Positions 11,346-23,244 of a stretch of 64,000 nucleotides of DNA are shown piece by piece. Location of the stretch: contig WPIO01000025.1 of the NCBI GenBank assembly GCA_009760855.2, positions 2,767,501 through 2,831,500 of the forward strand. Reading direction: 5' to 3'. A program made the position numbers and the translations under genes. Below the pieces are notes generated by a model. It did not search any database. It worked only from the letters and a program-made list of their open reading frames with translations, and was not told where the DNA came from. The stretch's first letter is position 1; each line of letters begins with the position of its first letter. This DNA is from Cristatella mucedo. Its lineage: Eukaryota; Bryozoa; Phylactolaemata; Cristatellidae.

Positions 11346-14300
11346 GTAAGGGGCGGGGCTCACTCATGAAATGTTGGCTTAAGCAATAAAAAATGCCAAT
11401 CTGTCTCACTCGTGAAATATTGGCTTTAAACAATAAAAAATGCCAATCGGTTGTGCTTGCTTGGCAAACTGCAGCTCCAGGAGGCGTTCTAATGAAAGAG
11501 TCAGTATACTGTGTCATACGTGACATGTATTTGTGCATAGATAGTAAGCTCAGGCTGCCGCAACTGGTCCGAGTATTGAAGCGACAGAGGCAAATATGTT
11601 TTCTTTGTCGGCCCTTATCTGGGGTTATAAAGTGGTCGTATGAAGGTGGAGGAAATTGTGGGGCCATATTCACCAGATTTCTGTGCTGTGGCCGTCATTG
11701 ACCAGTGGGTTGTGGGCAAGGTACCATGCATCAAAAAGTGAGGGGTGTTCGTCATAGTGAAGCTAAGAACTTGAATGGCTGTATGGCAGTGCGCCATAAT
11801 CAGTACTTATGTCGGCCTCTTCATCAGCTTTTGATGCATGTTAACTTATATTGTTCGTGAATATAAGTTAAGAGTTGAAGAGGCCGCAAAAGCTGATGAA
11901 GAGGCCGACATAAGTACTGATTATGGCGCACTGCCATACAGCCATTCAAGTTCTTAGCTTCACTATGACGAACACCCCTCACTTTTTGATGCATGGTACC
12001 TTGTAATTATGTCGGCCTCTTCATCAGCTTTTGATGCATGTTAACTTATATTGTTCGTGAAGGCTTGTTTGCATGTATATCTGTAGCTGTGTTGAACTAT
12101 TGGTCGACATATAGAGGTACAGTATATGTATGTAAAGACATTCACAAATGCATCCTACCTGTCAGATCTACTCCCCCACCAGGCTAATCATCGTGCCACT
12201 AACTTTTCGAAATCTAACAGTTTACCCGTGCCTCGTACCAATCTCAAATCCTTCCTTTGCGTAATGTAAAGCGCCTAGAAAGAGATTGAATTCTCTGGGG
12301 GTGCGCTATCAAGTGTATTATTATTATTATTATTATTAGTTGGAGACCTTGCCTTTAGTTCGTATGTTCCCAAAGCCTGGAGCTCACTCCCCGACTTGCA
12401 TTACGACATCTCCTGACTTGTCCACATTTAAAACACATTTGTCCGCATTTAAAAAGAAACTAAAAATGCATCTATTTATCACAGCATTAATGGGTCGCTG
12501 TGATTCGTCTTTTATGTACTTATGCATGCTGATGCTTTGCGTGCTGCCACTGACTATGCTTGCATGCTGAACTTGTGCTTGTCACCCCTAACCGTGCTAT
12601 TCATGTTGTTTATCGAGCATGATACCGCTATTCTATCGTGCTTCCTTTGCAGCAAATGTAAGGAAGTACCCAGAAAGAGATTAAATGTTCCGATGGTGCG
12701 ATTTCAAATGCATTAATATTATTATTATTATATTGAATTCTCAACTGCATATTTATAGTGCTCAGCACCAAAGTAGGATAGTGTAGCACTTGAAAAAATA
12801 CATAGTGTCGCCCTGGAATGTTGAACCAAGTAGTACCCTTTTGCCATGGTTGGCTTGCTTCCTGTATATCTAGTATTCCACGACTTTGATGTCTTCCACA
12901 TCCCTGACTGTTATTAAGGTAGCTGCTCTAGAAAACCATGACATCCCCTTACCCTACCAAAGTGTTGTGCAACATGTGATAATTTGCTTACTGGATATCC
13001 GATGTATGCCTAAAAGAGCCGTCACTACCAAGTGACTATCGTTTTTTGGAACTCATGTTTAGTTTGGGATGTTTTATAATGTTGGTGCTCGGACCTACTG
13101 CACGTTAGTTTGCCAACGGCCTTAGAATAGAATGGCCATTTTGATTCGCCTATCATGATAGATGACTGCAGTTGTTATCTCTAGGATCGACCACTAACAA
13201 TTGCCTTTTGGATTGTCGATACGATTAATGATGCTGTGCATTAGCATTGTTAGTGCTGCAATAATGTAAGCTTCGTGTGGTCAGCTCTGGAACAACTCGA
13301 CCTACATCAGGCAAGTAGTCAACATCAAGTCATAATGTGATGTGGCACTACGTGTCGTATTTGGCTGCGTAGTATGCACCTGTTGGAACTATAATTGCCA
13401 GTTGAGATATGGGTATGTCTGCTGGCCCAACATTTTCCCAGTGCTAGTGAGGGCACTCCTTTGATCGACTGCATCGCTGCAACTAAGACCGTTGAAGTGT
13501 TTGACAATATTTATGCTCATAGCAGCAGTATCATTTAACGCAGTATGATGGTGATCGTGCTGACAAAGCGTGCAGCAAAGTATCCGCATTCAGGGGCAGA
13601 GGCAGGAGGCAATCGTCCCCTCCCCGTGAACAGAGGAAAATACTTAAATCCTGGGGCAAATTTCCTCAGTCCCAAGAGGCAGGAGCAGAGTGAAGACGTG
13701 AAAGTTACAGGTCAAATTGATTTGTCATCTTTTTCATAAATGTTTGTATCTGGTACCTATATCATTATGTCGTAAGGAGCCTGGAGCTTTCCTGCCCCAG
13801 CCTGTAAATCCTGGCTTTGAATCTGTCCGAATGTATGTACTGCCAAGCTTAATGGGAGGCCTTCGAGATGCTGATTCATGTTGAATACAATCAAATACAT
13901 TTACCTTGACATTAGTCGTTAAAGACAAGCATCTTAACCACTGGGTCAAACTAGCGAGGCAAGATCGTAATCGTTACACGTTAGTCTCGAATCCTTCGTC
14001 AAGGATAAACGTCTAGTGTGCATGAATGCTCTCTGAGCAAATGCTTTTATGTAAGCTAGATGCAAGGTTACTCACATGTACTTCGAGCCTGCTGTAGCAC
14101 TGAGGCAGCAGCAGCCAGACTGGTGTGCCACGCCACCCATTGAGAGTTGGGCGTCGATCCCCAGCAGCAACAGTTCGTGTGCCATGGGCTAGATTGTGTA
14201 ATCGATGCCGTCATTTCCTTGCCCGCAGGCGTGCTAGCCTGCCTCGATGGTTACATGAACATTGCTCTGGAGCAAACCGAAGAGTACGTTAATGGTCAGC

Positions 14301-17300
14301 TGAAGAACAAGTATGGCGATGCTTTCATTCGAGGAAATAACGGTGAGCCCGAATTGCTTTCCTTGTTCCTTGCTCCCACTCGTGGCATGCGCCTGCTCGG
14401 TTCATTCGTGTAGACTGGGGCAATCGGGCACCCAGTCCTTTTTTCTTCTTAAGGTCCTGGCAAAGACACAGATGTCTTCTTACGTCATCTTCCCTATATG
14501 TTAAGGGTTGAGTTTTTTATTTGCTCATTATTTGTCTCAGCATATGCGGGCGGCCACTTTCTGAAATGCGTGTTGCACTGAGAACCAATCATTGTAGCTG
14601 CTAAGCCCTTGGGTCTCAGCCCAGAGTTAAGGTGCTTTCTGCTCGTGACCCGGGTCGTGGGTTTGAGTGCTGCAGTGGGCGATCCTCGATTGTCATCTGC
14701 AAATTGTGGTCATAGCCGTTAAATTTCCTTTGTCAGTCTATTAATGAGGCTGTTGTATCAGCTAACCTTAAGTATTTTAGCTGGTATCCTTGCTCCACAA
14801 TACCTGCATCCCATGCCTGGGGCGACTCCAAGCATGGTGTGGACCTTTACCTAGCTTCTTTATAATACCTCGGGGTATACTGCTGATATCTTTGCTGTGA
14901 CTGTTCATAAGCTGTCTTTGGATATGCTACTCAAAACAGTACCTGCTTAGCCTAAGGTGAAATGTCACTATTAGTCAATACCGACCGGCAGGTCAGTAAG
15001 AATCTCTCTGCATCCTGTGTTCGCCCTATCAACCTCGGCCATCAAACCTGCCACCTTTAAGTTTAAACCCCTGTGCAGCACTCGTTGTGGTAGTAACTCA
15101 CTCGATGTGTCTCAGCATGTTGTCAAAACTTGACCGTCGGCCGTTACTAATGTTCCATTCAAATGTGTAGGCAAAGTGTCGGCCGGGCCGGTTGCATGCC
15201 ACCGAGCATGCAGGCCACTTAATCGGTGTCACACAGTTATTGGACAGCCTCTTAAATGTGGCTCACTAAAAACAAAGTATTTACTTATTTTTTATCATGC
15301 TGTCCTGGAGAAGCTAGATGCATTTCTGCTGACCGAGCAATTGATGGCACCGTGATCTGGTGTCTGTGTATTTGAGACAACTCTGTCGGGTTATCATTCT
15401 TTCAGTCCATGTGGTTTGTGGGTGGTGAGGTTGCTATTGTTGTTTGTGAATCGGTTGGCTATAAGAGCTGCAGTTTTTGCATGGGCCATCGTTTGAATCA
15501 GTTGCGACCAGGTCCTCATCAAAGACGATGCCTCTTAATAGTGTGATCTACCGACCTCCTTCCGGCTATCTAACCTTGTTTATGGAGTTTTCTGAGTTCC
15601 CCACTAAAATATTTGTGTGTGACATGCCATTACTGATTGCAGGAGACTTAGGCATTTATGTTGACAACCCTAGCAACAGCCAGGTCCTCTCATTTCTTGA
15701 CTGTCTGGAGAACTCGGTTTGATCTAACACTTAAATCTTCCATGCTTGGATTATCGATTAAGTAGTATCAAATCGTAAGGTAAACAGAGCTAGGTCTTGG
15801 GCGTTTAGGTCCGTGGTTTAGTAAGCTTTTCTTAGATAAAGGCATTTGAAGTCCAGTTAAGCACTAAAGTAAGACTGAGGCTAGACAGCTGACGGCGCAC
15901 TCATCGTCAAGTGTATTTTTTCGTGCTCAGCGTTCTGCTGATGTCTGTTCATTGCTAACACGATGGGTGCTGTTTGATTGTCTTTTCACTAGTTTCACTT
16001 CACCGTCAGCAATACATGCCAATGCAGCTTGCTTGTACTCTGATAATGCTGTACTTAGTATTGATTGATATGTCTTCCAACTCCTGATCTTATGAGCTTT
16101 GCAAGCTTTTGACAATAACATAATCGTGTTCTGTATTAATCTCCTCACCGTCGCCTGTAGGTTTATTTTGTCAGCACCACAATGGATGTCTAGCACGTTT
16201 TTGTCATCTACAGTTGCTTGGTGCTTGTACTTGTTACATTATAACACTGCTACAATTCGGGCTTGTTTTGACTGGGACACCACGTCTTAATTGGTCCATG
16301 CATTCGTGACATTCCTTCATGACTTCTGTTACTCACTGCTTGCTGGTCTATCGGCCTGTGCTGTCAGGCGCTTACAGATGGTGCAAAACCCTGCAGCTAG
16401 GCTTGTTTGTTGTGAGTGTTGTAGTTGCCACATCTCAACACTTCTTGTCTACCTGCACTGGCTCTCAGTCAAGCTCCCAGCGCATCGACTTCGAGGTTCT
16501 GTCACTCACTTTTAGATCCCTTCATTCTTTAGCTCCAGTCTACCTATCAGATCTACACCCCCCCCCACTAGGCTAAGCATCGTACCACCCTCCTTTCGGA
16601 ATCGAATCATTTACCTATACTTCATACGAACCTCAAACTTTTAGAGACCTTGCCTTTAGTTCGTATACTTGCAAAGCCTGGAGGCTCACTTCCGACTTGC
16701 GTCACGACATCCCCTGACTTGACCACGTTTAAAAAGAAACTAAGAACTCGTCTATTTATTGCAGCATTTAGTGGGTCCGTGTGATTTCTCCCTTACCTGC
16801 TTATGCGTACTGACACTGTGCACGCGGCCACTAACCATAGTTGAACGCCGATCATCTATGCATGTCACCTAATCATTTTATACTTGTTGTCATTGAGCAT
16901 GCTGCCACTAACCATTCGATTGTGCTTTCTTTGCAGCAAATGTAAAGTGCCTGGAAAGAGATCGAGTTCTCTGAGGGCGCTATATCAAATGAGTTATTAT
17001 TATTATTTTACCACTCTCTTCTGTGGCCATATCAAGGATCGCCTTATCACTAAGGATGTCTGCTCCACTGACTTTGTTGTTTGCCCAGTGATCATCGTTG
17101 ATCATTACTCAGTCTTGTTTCTGTTCCATTGTTCTTGCAACATAGCGTTGAGTCTATACTGCCGCACAACTTGAAAGGCATTGACCTAGAGAATTAAATC
17201 TCTCTGTGAGGCAGGTCTTCTTGATCTGCACCCAGACTGGACGGACAGCCATGACACCTTGGCTAATGCAGTGAACATGAACATGCGCTTTGGCTGCCTT

Positions 17301-19205
17301 TGCCGAGCGTGCACCAGTACCTTCTGTCTCTGTACATAGTCTCGGAGATTCCTTTCAATTTACCTAAATCATTAGATGTGCCGTCTTAAGCACTGACTTA
17401 GGTGGTGCTGTAAGAAGCATGGGTCTGATAAAGATCTGGTCAATTTCAATGGCTTCCTTCGAGTCTACGCTCGGAATCGTGTAAAAGTCAGGGCTTTTTT
17501 CACTCTTAAACTCAAGTCCTACCAGTCAGACCCTAAACAGATTTATGAGAGGATCGACGATTTGCTTGCTAATTCGGAGAGGTCTCACTCCCCTGGTATT
17601 TCCGGCTCGACCGACAAGTTGTCTGCCTTCTTCACTGAAAGAATTGTGCACATTCGCACCGCCATAAAGCCTTCCTCCAACTAAAGCAGTTGTTGAGTCG
17701 AAACTTGTGACCTTTCTTAAGAGATTTTCCGAGGTTTTAGCATGCGATGTAGCTACCTCAATGACTTCTTGTAAAAAGAGCTCGGTTCCATAAGACCCTA
17801 TACCATCCCCTGTGTATTCTTCACTGGTAGACAAATTTAGCCCAGCCATAACTAAGTCCTTCAAATCGGCCGTCGTTAGAACGATACTTTATTGGCCTGA
17901 ATTAGTTTGAGAGGTCCTAGCAAACTATCGCCCAGTTTCATTATCTTTTTAAAAAGATTCTCGAAAAGATTGTCATTAAGCAGTATGTTGCTCACATTTA
18001 AAAGAAGAAATTGTCAGAACAATTTCAGTCGGATTCAATCGGCAGTGCTCCACTGAAACTGTTTCCTTCGTGTAACCAATGGCATCCTATGCAGCAATAG
18101 CAGTGATGACTATGTAATGTAATTTAATATGTAATGTAATTTATCTCCGTCTGTAACTCCATAAAGACAATGTGGGTGTTACGCAGGAGAGTTTTGTATT
18201 GCACAGTCACAGCCTAAGCGGCTTTCGGTAGCCAGTAGACTTCGTCTCACGCAAGAACGAGAAAGTGGGAAGCATAGCAGAGTCAGGAGAGCAGTTGAAG
18301 TAGTGAGTAGCATAGAAGTAGCAGCTCAGGACTGCTGAAAAGGATGTGCCATAGTCGGCAGTAGGAGAGTAGCTGTCGTTGCGTAAGAATTGTGGAAGCG
18401 AGTTCCCCACAGTCTAGGACCTGCAGAGCTAAAGCTTCTGTCGCCAACTGTCTTTAAGCAGAGGAAGGTAACAGCTAATTTATTGTCCATACCAGGACCT
18501 GAGGGTGCGAAGAGGCTGAAACTGGTGCAGCAGTTCAGCTAGGTACAAACGAGCCAAGCCGTGGTGGGCCTTGTGGGTCAGTGTAAGTACTTTGCTCTGT
18601 ATCCGTTGATCAACCGGCAGCCATCCTAGCTGTTTTAGCAAAGGAGACACGTGCTCAAACCTCTGGGTCTTGAAGACTAGCCTTGCAGCCACATTCATAG
18701 CCAGCTGGAGTGGCATAGTTGCTTTCTTTAGCAGCTCAGCCATAAGGGAATTACAATTATCAAGCCGAGACAAAACTAAGGAGCTAGTTAAATGTTTTGC
18801 AAGCCATTGTGGAAGACAGCTCCTAATCTTATATAGGGATCGGACGTGATGGCTAGCTGTAGAAGCAGTCTTGTGAATGAAGCTTTTAAAATTGAGGCAG
18901 CTCTCGAAAACGACACCTAAATTTCGAGCACGTGGTGATGGTCGCACAACAGCATCACCTATTAGAACACCAGAGACTTGTAATCAACACACATGCTTAG
19001 GGTGTCCTGTGAGCAGCAGCTCGGTTTTATCGTCATTTAGTTTCAAGAAGTGTATGGAGCTGGAGTGAAGACCATGTGATTGCCAGGCACAACCTGGATT
19101 TCACGTCTATACAGATGACAGTTGTCATATGTGTCAGCTATCACACTTGCATTTTTCTTTTTTATTGTAGTACTCTACATCAGCACCCAAAAGCGGAGAG
19201 CATAG
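11252..19205 (+). CDS. LSM6: LSM6, U6 snRNA-associated Sm-like protein
   Basis: Complete gene with coding exons 11252-11345, 14229-14342 and 19171-19205, joining to 243 nt and 80 residues, the usual LSm6 length. LSm6 is one subunit of the seven-member Lsm1-7 ring (cytoplasmic mRNA decay) and the Lsm2-8 ring (nuclear U6 snRNA binding). The N-terminus reads KQTPSDFLKQIIGRPVV. The Sm1 region carries CLDGYMNIALE with the D.x.x.x.N pocket residues, and the Sm2 region carries IRGNN followed by VLYIS. The C-terminus is short and basic (TQKRRA), as in the family. All introns are GT-AG and both junctions fall inside codons (phase 1). The ATG is the only one that gives the family start. Introns of 2.9 and 4.8 kb are filled with repeats. 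A strongly conserved sequence with no disruption suggests a live gene. Confidence 0.97.
11717..11833 (+). repeat. Inverted repeat, left arm (117 bp)
   Basis: Perfect reverse complement of 11887-12003, as read base by base. Its inner end overlaps a 54-bp segment (11807-11860) that recurs in direct orientation at 12007-12060, exactly 200 bp downstream. Confidence 0.93.
11841..11871 (+). repeat. Small hairpin at the centre of the inverted repeat
   Basis: TTAACTTATAT, loop TGTTCGTGA, ATATAAGTTAA: an 11-bp perfect stem in the 53-nt spacer between the two 117-bp arms, so the whole structure can fold as a long cruciform or RNA hairpin. Confidence 0.9.
11887..12003 (-). repeat. Inverted repeat, right arm (117 bp)
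   Basis: Perfect reverse complement of 11717-11833. It is followed after 3 bp by the direct repeat copy at 12007-12060. Confidence 0.93.
12007..12060 (+). repeat. 54-bp direct repeat of 11807-11860
   Basis: Identical to 11807-11860 at exactly 200 bp distance. Identity stops at both ends. Together with the inverted arms it gives a forward-inverted-forward arrangement typical of a template-switch duplication. Confidence 0.9.
12135..12737 (+). mobile_element. LINE-A 3' copy with a nested LINE-A mini-tail
   Basis: The 3' portion of LINE-A starts near the CAGATCTACTCCCCCACCAG coding segment, runs through the 3' UTR and ends in (ATT)n at about 12737. After AAATCCTT the element is interrupted by 12249-12338, a stand-alone ~85-bp LINE-A tail (CCTTTGCG start, TTATTA end). 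It then resumes with TTGGAGACC as in intact copies. Confidence 0.75.
14229..14342 (+). CDS. LSM6: LSM6 exon 2
   Basis: Completes Gly32 and encodes residues 33-69, that is most of the Sm fold (CLDGYMNIALEQ through AFIRGNN), plus the first base of Val70. The donor is AACG/GTGAGC. Confidence 0.97.
14603..14764 (+). mobile_element. SINE-1 copy, diverged
   Basis: Head GGGTCTCAGCCCAGAGTTAA, B-box-like GTGGGTTTGAGTGC, then GCAGTGGGCGATCC and ATGAGGCTGTTGTATCAGCT, matching the SINE-1 body and 3' end. No full RNA-gene structure outside the head. Confidence 0.6.
15350..18112 (+). pseudogene. Interrupted plus-strand LINE (EN to early RT)
   Basis: Remains of an L2/CR1-like LINE. An APE-endonuclease segment lies at 15477-15720 (VIYRPPSG, later LLIAGDLGIYVDNPS). 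After a block of inserted sequence, the endonuclease end follows at about 17010-17130 (VCPVIIVDHYSVLF, where family members have SDH). The linker and start of RT run to 18112 (ANYRPVS at about 17921). It is broken by stops and by LINE-A (16198-17008). An opposite-strand LINE linker fragment sits at 15927-16196. It is cut off at 18112 by the LINE-B copy on the other strand. Confidence 0.65.
16198..17008 (+). mobile_element. LINE-A copy, 5'-truncated
   Basis: Encodes the C-terminal part of the LINE-A protein in shifted frames (IRACFDWDTTS, then the thumb-like LHWLSVK, then YLSDLHP), followed by the 3' UTR. It ends CTGGAAAGAGATCGAGTTCT, the hairpin, and (TTA)n at 17008. Confidence 0.75.
18116..19075 (-). 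mobile_element. LINE-B copy, 3' half
   Basis: Minus-strand non-LTR element. The 155-codon frame at 18480-18947 carries the post-RT region typical of L2/CR1-like LINEs (VLSRLDNCNSL, MNVAARLVF, LGWLPVDQRI). The 3' UTR ends at a TGTAATTTA-type short repeat (18116-18140). It defines LINE-B, whose tail differs from the TTA tail of LINE-A. 5'-truncated and defective. Confidence 0.75.
19171..19205 (+). CDS. LSM6: LSM6 exon 3 (terminal)
   Basis: A 35-nt coding tail, too short for ordinary frame finding: completes Val70, then LYISTQKRRA and TAG. It is accepted because the acceptor (T-rich tract plus TTGTAG), the phase and the family C-terminus all agree. Confidence 0.95.
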
Positions 19206-19899
19206 CTGCATCAGCATCAATAATGCATAATGACTAATGCATCTTGTACAGGCAAAGGTGGCAAGGCAGACCGAAACTGAAAAATTACTGTGTTATCACC
19301 TGTAATTCACCATTTTGTGTAAATATAAGCATGAATGTCATATCTCTTCATATATTTGGTACCAAAGTTCCCAGGCTAACAGTTTCGAAAAAGTCTTGCA
19401 TCTGATGGGCCATTTCGGATCTCTACTTCATTGTGTGCTTATCTAGCTTGTCACAAAACTTGTTGGCTTTTATTATGCTATCGAGGCACTTTATGGCATA
19501 TTCTTGGCCAGATATAGCAGAATCCATGATACGGCATTGTGACTGAATGTTTGTCGTTGATCACTGTTGGAGCTGACCGGAAACGGTTAAGCAAGTTTAT
19601 CCTGTGGCAATTCAATAGTCTTAATCGCTTGCAAAAGGTAGGATTATCGCTTGATCTGTTCGTTTGTATCATCGGCCATGCATGAAAGCCCTTAAGCTGT
19701 AGAAGTAGCACAACTGGCCCGATAGTTTGATGGAGCAGCTAGTGTCATTTAGCCACGACCGGGATGCGCAGAGCATGATCCTTGCTTAAATTGCAACCTC
19801 GTAATCTGATGTAGAGAGCGACCCAAGCACAAGGTTGTGATAGCATCGTTGCCCAATTGGGTGTTCTACTGCTGACTAGCATTCGTCCCTTGCATTAAT

Positions 19900-20070
19900 G
19901 GTGAGCCGTGATGGCACACTAGGTAAGGCTTCTGCTTTACGCAACCTCGTTTCCGAGATCGTGGGTTTGAATTCTGCGGTGGGAGATTTTTTTTATCGCT
20001 GCTGTGCAAGCGGTGATGATAGCCGTAAAGGCTCTTCTGTTGCTATACAAAAGAGGCTGTTAAGCCCTGA
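19900..20070 (+). mobile_element. SINE-1 copy
   Basis: GGTGAGCCGTGATGGCACAC head with A-box-like CACACTAGGTAAGG, B-box-like GTGGGTTTGAATTC, body GATAGCCGTAAAGGCTCTTC, end CAAAAGAGGCTGTTAAGC. It lies ~0.7 kb downstream of LSM6. Confidence 0.8.
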
Positions 20071-21017
20071 TGTGTGTACCTCTTCCACCCACCTGTGCGA
20101 ATGCGCAAACTCAAGTGACCAAGGATAAGCATCGAACAAGGTTTTTAAAAAAGCAGCTATCAAAGCCAAGACCATAGATTTAGTTGGCATTAGAAATTAG
20201 AGAGATTCACCATTTTAGAACATACTTGTAGCAGACAAGACTCATAGGTGGATCGAGTATGTGTGCTGCACCTGCTGAGCTGTGATGTAAGTTGCTCAGA
20301 GTTCTGGTTGAGGTCCAGGCCAGTGCACGGACTGTTGATGAGTTGCCAGGGGCCAGATCAAATTATGACTGGAAGCGACCTCCGATATGAATAGGTAATG
20401 ACTACCTATTAAATGATTATACATCTTTTTTACAGAGTGGTAAGAGAAATTGAACTTGTGTCCATCGAGGTGCTTTGCAACCTGCCGCAAGAAGATTAAT
20501 CATCAGCAGTTAGTGACATGAACGGTATCAAGTATGCATCAGCAAAGAATGACCACCGGTTAGTAATACCTCTGGCCAAAGATGCATCCAATCATGATCA
20601 AAAATGAGTCCACTTGGACGAATGGAGAGCAGACAGGAACTGGTACATCTTGAGCTGAGAATTGTATGATGCAGGGTCATTGCAGGCAGTGACTACCCGA
20701 GAGTGAGTTCCCGTCCTTTAGTGATTTGAAGCAGAAGGTATATTCACCAAACATTTGTATTTAGTGTGACAGATAGTGAGACGGATAGGTGCTGGAGACT
20801 AGATGAAGTCGGATAGGTAAACTGGTGCAAGCAAGTGAAGTGACCAGTAAGCCAGTCTGAGGATGTTGAGATCGATTCTATGCTCGGTAGGGAACCACTG
20901 ACGCTAAGACAGAAATGCCGTGATGTGGAAGTTTAAGCCGTTGACGACAGACCAGGCGAGCTGTTTAGTTTTGCACTAGTTGCCAATGGTTAAGGGCACT
21001 GGGCGGGAGTCTTGAGT
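20071..21017. other. Intergenic, nothing recognised
   Basis: No supported frame or repeat family member. The sequence is unremarkable mid-GC DNA up to the LINE-A tail at 21018. Confidence 0.4.
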
Positions 21018-21890
21018 AATAATGATTATGATTCATCTGGTATAGCGCCTTCAGAAATCTCAATCTCTTTCTAGGCACTTGACATTTGCTGGATAGGAAG
21101 CACGATCGATGGTTAGTGGTAGCATCTCAACAACATGAATAACATGGTTAGGGGTGACATGCACAGGGTCAGCATGCAAATATGATTAGTGGCAGCATGC
21201 ACAGTGTCAGCACCCACAAGCACATAAAAGACGAATCACATGGACCTAAGAAATGCTGCGATAAATAAATGCGTTTTTAGTTTTTTTTAATGTCAAATCG
21301 GGAGATGGGGTGGCTCAGGTCGGGAGTGGGCCCCAGGCTTTGGGAGCCTACGAACTAAAGACTTGGTCTCCAAAGGATTTGAGGCTTGTACATGTATAGC
21401 TTAACAATTATATTCTGAAAAGCTGGTGGTACGGTGCTTAGCCTGTTGGGGGAGTAGATCTGATAGGCAGGCTGGAGTCAAAAAAATGAAAGGACGTGAA
21501 CGCGAGGTACAAAACCTTGAAGTCGATGCATTTCTTGACTGGGAGCCGGTGCAGGTCGGCGAGAAATGGCAAGGTGTGGCAACTGTAATGTTTACGACAG
21601 ACAACCCTAGCTGCAGAGTTTTGCAGCAGCTGTAAACGCCTGAGTGCACAGGCCGGTAGACCAGCAAACAGTGAATTACAGAACTCACGACGGGATGTCA
21701 CACATGCACGGACCAACTTAGATGTGGTGTCCCTGTCTATACAAGGCTGAATTTTAGTAATGTTAAGTAGCTGAGAGTAGGAAGACTTAACTTGAGCTGA
21801 CTAGGTCTCTAATGAAACGTCTCTTTGGAACACGAGACCTAGATTTCGTGCTGATAAGGAGATATGCTGGCAGAGCCATTGCGTAAAAGA
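21018..21890 (-). mobile_element. LINE-A copy, 3' part
   Basis: Minus strand. The tail (short TAA repeats) lies at 21018 and the hairpin block CAATCTCTTTCTAGGCACTT follows. Shifted frames give REFCNSLFAGLPACALRRLQ and SYLAF-like segments further 5'. 5'-truncated and frameshifted. Confidence 0.75.
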
Positions 21891-23082
21891 AATTTAACTA
21901 ATATAGTTATGACGTCATACAAGTGTGGGCTTTTTTGGCTGTCGTAATCTTGTCTGAGATGGCCCTCATTTTGACAATGTTTCTCAGCTGAATTTTGGCC
22001 GACTTGAGGCGGATGAAATATAATTAAAGTATAAACTTAAGTAGCGACTGGTGTGTGAACTTGGCAGTGCTACTATCGTACAGCCACTAGCCTTTGGCCA
22101 ATTGATTTATCATGTCTGCAAGTCGCCTTTGGCCTAGTGATTTATCATGTCTGTAAGTCATACACCGCCTTCTTTATACTCTGATGAGGTATCGAAATTT
22201 AAGGATTAACCCGCAGGTAGCCGAAATTCAGTAGCAAGACGAAAGAGCTGGCGATGGATGTCGTACAAACGAAGATTGCTCGTTTTTCTAACATCCGGCG
22301 GATGACTCGGCTTCCATAATTGATCAAAAATTGATGAAAAACTCAAATATCCAGGCTCGATTATGTCTGGCGAGCTCATCTTTGACCAGCTTCGACGGTG
22401 GATAGTGTCTAGTAACAAATAATATGTGTGGTTTTATTTAATTGATGACACTGCCCCTGATCGCTGTATGAGTGGGCTGTGACACTCGATGTGGTAAGCA
22501 GCCCGGACGTGCTGTTAGTGTTTGTTTTGACAAGGGAGTCGGGGGAGGGGACTCCGGTGGGCGAGAGGGGCGAGGAGAGTCGTGCTTCGCCCTGGTCCGG
22601 GTGGGTGGTGTTGCTCGTCGGCTGGTGTTCTGTGCCGTTCGTGACGATAATTCAGACTACGATATGAAAAGCTATTAAAATAGATATAGGGTCTTACAGG
22701 TAAACATTTTTCTCTCATCTTTCTTACTAATATGAACCACATCGTTTATAGATGGTATTTGCAGCCTAAGACATTTACGTTTTGATGTCGCGGTTGGATT
22801 TTTCATATCTTCAGCATAATTTTCGCTTCGCACAGCAATGAGGGTACACAAAGTTTCGGTGCTAACTTTAGGCAAATGATGTACACACACGCTGCAGACC
22901 TTGATCATTAAGCCATACCAAGGGGAGGAATAAGAAGTCATTTGATTAACCGAGTGGCTGATTGTTACCTCAAACCCATTGAGATAACAGTCTGGAAATT
23001 CTCATAATAAAATAATGAACCTTTGAAGTACCAACCTTTACAAGACAATCTCACTCAATTCCATCAGCAGCACACTCAATAA
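21891..23082. other. Intergenic, nothing recognised
   Basis: A minus frame at 22206-22418 (70 aa, RLYDIHRQLFRLATEF near its end) and GC-rich sequence at 22500-22640 stand out from the AT-rich surroundings, but neither could be identified. Confidence 0.35.
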
Positions 23083-23227
<145 letters not shown>

Positions 23228-23244
23228 TGTGTATGCATGCACCT

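Larger units (their letters stand above)
11346..14228 (+). other. LSM6 intron 1
   Basis: A 2.9-kb phase-1 intron ending GCCCGCAG. It contains the perfect inverted repeat at 11717-12003, a self-interrupted LINE-A 3' copy (12135-12737) and a possible minus-strand tRNA-like repeat at about 13800-13960 (GCCTCGCTAG near 13960 and a loose B-box near 13815). No nested gene was seen in 12738-13800. Confidence 0.85.
14343..19170 (+). other. LSM6 intron 2
   Basis: A 4.8-kb phase-1 intron ending in a T-rich tract and TTGTAG. It contains a SINE-1 copy, an interrupted plus-strand LINE (15350-18112), a LINE-A copy inside it and a minus-strand LINE-B. The LINE-B ends about 100 bp before exon 3. Confidence 0.85.
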
